Shown here piece after piece: positions 5,537-9,385 of a stretch of DNA of 22,276 nt. The translations under genes and the position numbers were made by a program. Within the stretch, counting starts at the first letter, position 1; each line of letters starts with the position of its first letter. Location of the stretch: positions 1-22,276 of the IMG/VR virus record IMGVR_UViG_3300005096_000041; one strand, 5' to 3'. This DNA is from a virus. The notes beneath the pieces are model-generated. The model was not told where the DNA came from. It did not search any database and saw only the letters and a list, made by a program, of their open reading frames with translations.

Positions 5537-5975
5537 TTTAAACCAATGTAATTTCATAGGACGAGTAGGAAAAGAAGTAAATACACGATATTTACCTGAT
5601 GGAAAAGCAGTTGCCAGCTTTAGTATTGCGGTTGGTTCATCGTGGAAAAACAAAGAGAGCGGCGAAAAACAAGAATCTACGGAATGGATTAACATTTCAG
5701 TCTTTGGAAAACTTGCGGAGATATGCTCTGAATATTTAAGAAAAGGCTCTAAGGTATTTATTTCAGGAAAATTTAAAACAGATAAATACAAAGACAAAGA
5801 AGGTAATGACCGATACTCAACAAAGGTCATAGCCAACGATATGCAAATGCTTGATTCTCGCAGTGGCCCACCAACCGAACAGAGTTCTGAGCAAGAATCT
5901 AACCAGAGGCCACCAGTCCATGCACAGAATCAACAATCACCACCTCCTGATTTTGATGATGTTATCCCTTTTTAA
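5526..5975 (+). CDS. ssb: single-stranded DNA-binding protein
   Basis: The 149-residue protein uses ATG 5526, which AAAGGAGAT precedes at seven bases. The OB fold covers residues 1-110: LNQCNFIGRVGKEVNTRYLPDGKAVASFSIAV, then EWINISVFGKLAEICSEYLRKGSKVFISGKF. A disordered Gln/Pro-rich linker follows and the protein ends in DFDDVIPF, the acidic tip that recruits partner proteins. It coats single-stranded DNA in replication and recombination, probably with the Rad52-like protein three genes upstream. Confidence 0.97.
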   Translation: MPNDLNQCNFIGRVGKEVNTRYLPDGKAVASFSIAVGSSWKNKESGEKQESTEWINISVFGKLAEICSEYLRKGSKVFISGKFKTDKYKDKEGNDRYSTKVIANDMQMLDSRSGPPTEQSSEQESNQRPPVHAQNQQSPPPDFDDVIPF

Positions 5976-6063
5976 TTAAGCATAACGAGGATGAAGTAAC
6001 CATATAGCAGTGAAATAAATGATAAATTTTGCAACTAATTATATTACCTTTAAGGAGATAAAA

Positions 6064-6282
6064 ATGCCAATAATGCTATACCCAATTTGCTGGAGAGACC
6101 GACAGGACTGCGAGCCAATCCATTGTATTGACGCTGCACCATGTGACGTTACCGAAGATCAGTTAATGGAATTCCAATATATACCTGAGTGTCATTTGTT
6201 TGCTCAGGGACAGTATCAAAACCAAAAGTTAAACAAGATCAATACCGATTATGTTTTAAAAATAATTGGTCTGATGAAATGA
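6064..6282 (+). CDS. Cys-containing hypothetical protein
   Basis: The 72-residue protein begins at ATG 6064, six bases after TAAGGAGAT; an earlier in-frame ATG at 6019 lacks a site. It has Cys at about 9, 16, 21, 27 and 45 in the pattern ICWRDRQDCEPIHCIDAAPC, which could bind metal. No family is recognised. Its stop overlaps the next ATG (ATGA at 6279-6282). Confidence 0.6.
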   Translation: MPIMLYPICWRDRQDCEPIHCIDAAPCDVTEDQLMEFQYIPECHLFAQGQYQNQKLNKINTDYVLKIIGLMK

Positions 6283-6410
6283 GCGATAACGATTTACAAG
6301 ATTTAACTAGCATTGTTGCGGTTGTTGGCGCTGCTTTGAATATTGATGCCGTGAGAAAGGTTAACTCCGGAATTGTCGAACTACCAGCCGCACAAGCCAG
6401 TGATACATAA
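6279..6410 (+). CDS. very small hypothetical protein
   Basis: This 43-residue ORF is supported mainly by its ATGA overlap with the previous gene. The longer frame that begins at 6189 is an out-of-frame extension and is not preferred. The sequence has a hydrophobic helix (LTSIVAVVGAALNIDAV) and a polar end. The function is unknown. Confidence 0.45.
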   Translation: MSDNDLQDLTSIVAVVGAALNIDAVRKVNSGIVELPAAQASDT

Positions 6411-6428
6411 TACTATACCTATTTAGGA

Positions 6429-6527
6429 ATGAGAGCATTAGGTGAAGATATGAAAAACAAAGACCTTGGATTAGCCCAGGTAAAGCCAGAAGGAAAAAAC
6501 TACAGTTCTTGTGAGAAAAGAAAATGA
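6429..6527 (+). CDS. possible 32-residue peptide
   Basis: The ORF begins MRALGEDMKNKDLGLAQVKP and ends with an ATGA overlap with the next gene (6524-6527). A second in-frame ATG at 6450 has AGGTGA (6440-6445) before it and would give 25 residues. Basic, short, no known relative. The ATGA junction is the main evidence. Confidence 0.4.
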   Translation: MRALGEDMKNKDLGLAQVKPEGKNYSSCEKRK

Positions 6528-6916
6528 CTTGGCTCAAAGATAGTAACACGCACGTAAATAGTAATGATACCGATAAAGGTTTGCCAGATTCTAGCGATGT
6601 TATCCCATTTCCATCAGACGTTATTAAAAACGCTGAGGATCGGAAAGGGTTGACCGGCCTTGCTATGGAGTATTATACAAATGATATGGCTGGAAGTGGG
6701 CAGTTCGGTATTTGTGTCAAATGCAAGAAAGGGCCAACTAAAGAGGGGCACGATGGGTGCCTAGGCACGCTGCCCGGCGAAATCATGAACGCCTGCTGTG
6801 GACACGGTAATACCAATCAGGCGTATATACAATACTGGGGCGGTAAGCGCATTGCTGGCGATGAAGCTATGACAGAGCAGGTAAGGCTAATTGAAAAAAT
6901 GGTCAGTGACGCATAA
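6524..6916 (+). CDS. conserved phage Cys-rich hypothetical
   Basis: The 130-residue protein has a variable, polar first half and a conserved second half: FGICVKCKKGPTKEGHDGCL, then GTLPG-IMNACCGHG and YIQYWGGKRIAG. The Cys/His set (CVKC, HDGC, ACCGH) suggests a metal-binding knuckle. I recognise the second half as a common small phage protein with no known function. It overlaps the preceding short ORF by ATGA and is followed by a 67-base gap before the next gene. Confidence 0.75.
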   Translation: MTWLKDSNTHVNSNDTDKGLPDSSDVIPFPSDVIKNAEDRKGLTGLAMEYYTNDMAGSGQFGICVKCKKGPTKEGHDGCLGTLPGEIMNACCGHGNTNQAYIQYWGGKRIAGDEAMTEQVRLIEKMVSDA

Positions 6917-6983
6917 GTTGTTTTTAAGCTGCGGCACCCTGTCCTAGAAATAGCCCAAAAGTAAATTTAACGTGGGGTGAAAA

Positions 6984-7244
6984 ATGGATAGATTAGATAT
7001 TTATCTTTATACATACATAGAAATAAATAAGAATGAACTTATTGGGGCTAGAATGTATTTTTACGAAATAGAAACTACAGTACTAAAGAATTCATACTAT
7101 GGTCAAAGTAATAATCTACCCCATACAAATCCTGTTATTGCCGATGGCCGGGGTAGATTTCCTAAAATATTTATTGAAAAACCGTATAGGGTAATTATAA
7201 AAAATGCAGCTGAACAAGAAGTTTTCTACGATGATTACGAATAA
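6984..7244 (+). CDS. orphan tail-fibre N-terminal domain-like protein
   Basis: This 86-residue protein follows a strong GGGGTGA site. Residues about 20-86 read GARMYFYEIETTVLKNSYYG, then NLPHTNPVIADGRGRFPKIF and a YRVIIKNA-E-EVFYDD end. This is the pattern of the small beta domain at the start of many podovirus and siphovirus tail fibres, where it attaches the fibre to the tail. The window's own tail fibre (9386-12115) begins with a related version (GLVYFY--TTE-A--F--E-LTVPQSNP). Here the domain stands alone, on the opposite strand among early genes. It may be a stand-alone adaptor, a relic, or a gene moved as a unit. Confidence 0.7.
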   Translation: MDRLDIYLYTYIEINKNELIGARMYFYEIETTVLKNSYYGQSNNLPHTNPVIADGRGRFPKIFIEKPYRVIIKNAAEQEVFYDDYE

Positions 7245-7288
7245 TTTCGACACATAATAGTGTGCTATACCGCATGCGACGAAATTAT
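7241..7288 (+). repeat. inverted repeat between genes
   Basis: ATAATTTCG (7241-7249) and CGAAATTAT (7280-7288) are perfect 9-base inverted repeats. Inside lie an ACAC/GTGT mini-hairpin and a CGCATGCG palindrome. The transcript could fold into a branched hairpin just after the stop of the orphan fibre-domain gene. There is no following T-run, so it is not a standard terminator. Confidence 0.65.
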
Positions 7289-7329
7289 AACCAATATAAA
7301 AGAGAGTAACTTATATCATTATCGGATAT

Positions 7330-7354
7330 AACAGAATATACGGAGTAAAAACAT
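7330..7354 (+). promoter_or_regulatory. repeated translation leader, copy 1
   Basis: A 25-base leader with GGAGT as ribosome binding site precedes the ATG at 7353. It matches the leader at 7829-7853 in 24 of 25 positions, including the flanking AACAGAATATACGGAGT. Confidence 0.7.
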
Positions 7355-7604
7355 GAATGTAACTATGAGCAATAATAAATCGACCCCTGAAAAAGTGGTG
7401 AAAGAGGTGATATTTGACAAAGCGGGCTATCTATTTGCAATTCATTGCCCAAGTTATAAAGAACCTTTTCTTCTATACCGAATGAAAGAAATGTGGAAAA
7501 TCAGTAAATCGGATTTTGTTCGGGCAATAACGAAGAATGAATTTGATCTTCGCAAGCATAACGGCTGCAATAACGGGATTGCGATTGATAAAGTCAGTTA
7601 TTAA
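7353..7604 (+). CDS. hypothetical protein whose end is encoded by an attC
   Basis: The 83-residue protein follows the leader with GGAGT. It is basic and mixed in secondary structure, with FDKAGYLFAIHCPSYKEPFLLYRMKEMWKISKSDF. The last 16 or so residues (HNGCNNGIAIDKVSY) are encoded by the left arm of attC site 4, which starts at 7556. So the stop codon of the original gene may have been lost, or this end is simply tolerated. No family is recognised. Confidence 0.6.
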   Translation: MNVTMSNNKSTPEKVVKEVIFDKAGYLFAIHCPSYKEPFLLYRMKEMWKISKSDFVRAITKNEFDLRKHNGCNNGIAIDKVSY

Positions 7605-7685
7605 AGATTACTTAACAACTAAACAAAGAGATGAAGCTTAACCAACCACTGACAAAGCAATTCCGCGTTAATTGCTTGGTTATGT
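7556..7685 (+). other. integron attC site 4 (isolated)
   Basis: R'' GCATAAC (7556-7562) and R' GTTATGT (7679-7685) bound 130 bases. The left arm GGCTGCAATAACGGGATTGC (7563-7582) pairs imperfectly with the right arm GCAATTCCGCGTTAATTGC (7657-7675). Both arms closely resemble those of attC3, so the two have a common source. The left arm overlaps the coding end of the gene at 7353-7604. Confidence 0.85.
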
Positions 7686-7704
7686 GTTTTAACTGGAGGT
7701 GAAT

Positions 7705-7818
7705 TTGAAAATACTAAAGCTAATAAAGCAGTTGTTTTGCAAGCATAAGCCATACCCATTTGTTGCGCTTAACGATCCCACAGGGAAAGTATGCGAAAAA
7801 TGCGGCAAGCATTATTAG
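7705..7818 (+). CDS. small putative zinc-ribbon protein
   Basis: This 37-residue ORF starts at TTG 7705 after a strong TGGAGGT (7694-7700), and it lies immediately after attC4, where a cassette gene is expected. It is basic and has Cys-Lys-His at residues 12-14 and CEKCGKH near the end, which could coordinate Zn. Phages encode many such proteins; the function is unknown. A GCATAAC heptamer follows at 7822-7828, one mismatch from the reverse complement of the cassette start (GTTATGT). Confidence 0.55.
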   Translation: MKILKLIKQLFCKHKPYPFVALNDPTGKVCEKCGKHY

Positions 7819-7828
7819 TGCGCATAAC

Positions 7829-7853
7829 AACAGAATATACGGAGTGAAAACAT
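7829..7853 (+). promoter_or_regulatory. repeated translation leader, copy 2
   Basis: This leader carries AACAGAATATACGGAGTGAAAA and differs from copy 1 (7330-7354) at one of 25 positions. It precedes the ATG at 7854. Confidence 0.7.
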
Positions 7854-8069
7854 ATGTCTTGCCATTTCTGCATAAAAACAAATACTAGTATTTGCCCTGA
7901 TTGTGGCCTGGATCACGAAAAAGATGTCAGGAAGAAAGAGCGAGTACAGGAGAAGATTAGAGCTTTAAGAAAAGCCATTAGTATTCTGTGTAATGGCGAT
8001 CAGGCATTAATTAATCTAGCAATGAATGACGCAGAAGATCACACTTACGGAACTAAGGATGCTAGGTGA
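7854..8069 (+). CDS. small zinc-ribbon protein with helical tail
   Basis: The 71-residue protein has CHFC (residues 3-6) and CPDC (14-17), a compact putative Zn-binding site, followed by a charged helix (EKDVRKKERVQEKIRALRKAI). The leader with GGAGT supports the start. The stop overlaps the GTG start of the next gene (GTGA at 8066-8069). The function is unknown; small zinc ribbons of this kind often act as transcription or restriction regulators in phages. Confidence 0.65.
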   Translation: MSCHFCIKTNTSICPDCGLDHEKDVRKKERVQEKIRALRKAISILCNGDQALINLAMNDAEDHTYGTKDAR

Positions 8070-8260
8070 CGGCTAGCCCACCTAGAGACAAAGATTTGTC
8101 TAACTGCCCTTCCTGCGGTTACTCTACATATATAGATTTTCACAACCCCTATGATGCTAATGAGCCATTGGAGTGCTGGCGAGAATGTGAATGCTGCAAC
8201 TGGGTAAGCGATGTATGGATTGAGGCTTCAGAGAAAGATATAGATCAGGCTAATAAATAA
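8066..8260 (+). CDS. small zinc-ribbon protein
   Basis: The 64-residue protein starts in a GTGA overlap. It has CPSCG (about residues 14-18) and, about 20 residues on, CECCNW, a spacing that fits a zinc ribbon. The layout recalls Lar-like restriction-alleviation proteins, but the sequence is too short to assign. It is the last + strand gene; the opposite-strand lysis genes converge on it. Confidence 0.6.
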   Translation: MTASPPRDKDLSNCPSCGYSTYIDFHNPYDANEPLECWRECECCNWVSDVWIEASEKDIDQANK

Positions 8261-8285
8261 AAAACCCCGGATTTTACACCGGGAA
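8255..8285 (-). terminator. rho-independent terminator of the late operon
   Basis: CCCGG (8266-8270) and CCGGG (8279-8283) form a stem with an 8-base loop. Read on the minus strand, the stem is followed directly by a T-run (GGTTTTTTATTT), so it ends the lysis/late transcript after the holin. The plus-strand side has only an A-run, so it does not look bidirectional. Confidence 0.8.
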
Positions 8286-8319
8286 AAAGGAGAAGAGAGA
8301 AAATACTTCAGGCTTAATT

Positions 8320-8517
8320 CTATTTCGTTTCTTTCTTGTCGTCAACCTTATCTTTCTTATCTTTAAATGCCATCCCAATTAATCCGGCCATACTCATTCC
8401 TGTTGCAACAATCGCTTCAATCATTTCAGGACTCAGCATAACCCCAAAACCAGTGCCTAGAGCTATAACACCACGCCAAGTTGACGCTTCACCTAATCGT
8501 TCTAATATGTATTTCAT
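8320..8517 (-). CDS. holin (small phage holin family)
   Basis: The 65-residue protein reads MKYILERLGEASTWRGVIAL, a start typical of a widespread family of phage holins, followed by a hydrophobic stretch (GTGFGVMLSPEMIEAIVATGMSMAGLIGMAF) and a charged, Lys/Asp-rich tail. It should form pores in the inner membrane, releasing the endolysin. The start directly follows the stop of the gene upstream. Endolysin, membrane protein and holin form one lysis cassette. Confidence 0.8.
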   Translation of the reverse strand: MKYILERLGEASTWRGVIALGTGFGVMLSPEMIEAIVATGMSMAGLIGMAFKDKKDKVDDKKETK

Positions 8518-8868
8518 TTAACGTCCTCTTAAGTCTGATATTTTATATTCCATAACACCCAATCTTCCCTCTATCGTCTTCACCTTGGTATTGGCAATAT
8601 CATCAATAGAGTCCACCTTAACCTCGATCCTAGAGACGTTGTTCTCTAGTACTGCAATAGACACCTGCATTCGGTTTGTGGCATCTGTGCTCTTCTCAAC
8701 CTGGTCTGACAGCTTGTCCATGCTACTCGAATAACTCACCATGGCTGCGTTTTGTATTAAGGCGTTTGCCTCAAGCTGACCTTCTATTTTAGGAACCATC
8801 CACAATACTCCAGCCAGAATAGGAATGACTGCTACAATTAAAGCCTCAGTTATACGCTCTACTTTCAT
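8518..8868 (-). CDS. membrane-anchored coiled-coil lysis-cassette protein
   Basis: The 116-residue protein has one N-terminal membrane segment (about residues 8-27, ALIVAVIPILAGVLWMVP) followed by a polar, probably coiled-coil domain (SMDKLSDQVEKSTDATNRM, then VLENNVSRIEVKVDSIDDI). It lies between the endolysin (ATGA overlap, 8865-8868) and the holin. The layout fits an i-spanin or holin-accessory protein, but there is no overlapping o-spanin lipoprotein frame that I can find. Confidence 0.6.
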   Translation of the reverse strand: MKVERITEALIVAVIPILAGVLWMVPKIEGQLEANALIQNAAMVSYSSSMDKLSDQVEKSTDATNRMQVSIAVLENNVSRIEVKVDSIDDIANTKVKTIEGRLGVMEYKISDLRGR

Positions 8869-9176
8869 TTAAAGCCCTCGTGTTCTAGGCTGAAATGATT
8901 CCCATCCTGAAATCTTCCTCCCCAAGTGCCTCCAGTCGACTCCCAGTAAAGACCTAGCTCCGTAAGTTCTTCAGTTTTCCTTAGATACACGCCGTCCTTG
9001 AATACATTCAGATCTTGAGCGAGTCTTTTCCTGTGCAGCGACCATTTCTTTCTGAAGCCAATCCCCGGCTTTAGGTAGCCTGTTCCTAGTGTTACCTCAT
9101 AACCCATTTGCTCTGCATGTAGCGTGAGTAAGGCCAGCATGTGGCAAAACTTGCTTTGTTTTTCTCGTAATGTCAT
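8865..9176 (-). CDS. M15-family peptidoglycan endopeptidase (endolysin)
   Basis: The 103-residue protein matches short phage endolysins of peptidase family M15 (D-Ala-D-Ala carboxypeptidase / L-Ala-D-Glu endopeptidase fold). It opens MTLREKQSKFCHMLALLTLH. The Zn ligands are probably the His in SLHRKRLAQDLNVF, the Asp seven residues later in the same motif, and the His in the last EHEG. The motif GGTWGGRFQDGNHFSLEH is the family's C-terminal signature. It lacks a signal peptide and so should need the holin. It is the first gene of the lysis group and overlaps the next one by ATGA. Confidence 0.9.
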   Translation of the reverse strand: MTLREKQSKFCHMLALLTLHAEQMGYEVTLGTGYLKPGIGFRKKWSLHRKRLAQDLNVFKDGVYLRKTEELTELGLYWESTGGTWGGRFQDGNHFSLEHEGFK

Positions 9177-9248
9177 TTAAGACTTTTAACCTCTGATTTT
9201 CTGGTTGCATAACGAATTAAGTGACTTTGTATTTTTGCATGCAATAAA

Positions 9249-9254
9249 ATTATA
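9249..9254 (-). promoter_or_regulatory. possible -10 element before the lysis genes
   Basis: The minus strand reads GGACTATAATTTT here, a perfect TATAAT about 75 bases before the endolysin start, in the 209-base gap between the fibre and lysis genes. No good -35 box lies 17 bases upstream. It may give the lysis genes a separate promoter, or be chance in AT-rich DNA. Confidence 0.3.
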
Positions 9255-9300
9255 GTCCATTTAGTTTGCAAGTGATGCCACTACCAAAGGCTTGAAACTA

Positions 9301-9327
9301 TTGACTTTTTTATATATCTGTTATAAT
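9301..9327 (+). promoter_or_regulatory. promoter-like sequence facing the fibre gene
   Basis: TTGACT (9301-9306) and an extended -10 TGTTATAAT (9319-9327) are spaced by 15 bases. It would transcribe rightwards, antisense to the 3' end of the fibre gene. A GAAGGT/ACCTTC hairpin (9351-9366) lies 25 bases downstream of the -10. The spacing is short; the extended -10 partly compensates. Confidence 0.4.
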
Positions 9328-9385
9328 ACAAGTACAACTCCCTAGTTAGTGAAGGTTGCTACCTTCTAGTATTTCAATTAGTTTA

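Noticed and set aside
8255-8285. Terminator for the plus-strand operon
   Set aside because: On the plus strand the stem is followed by AAAAAGG, not by T residues; only the minus-strand reading fits.
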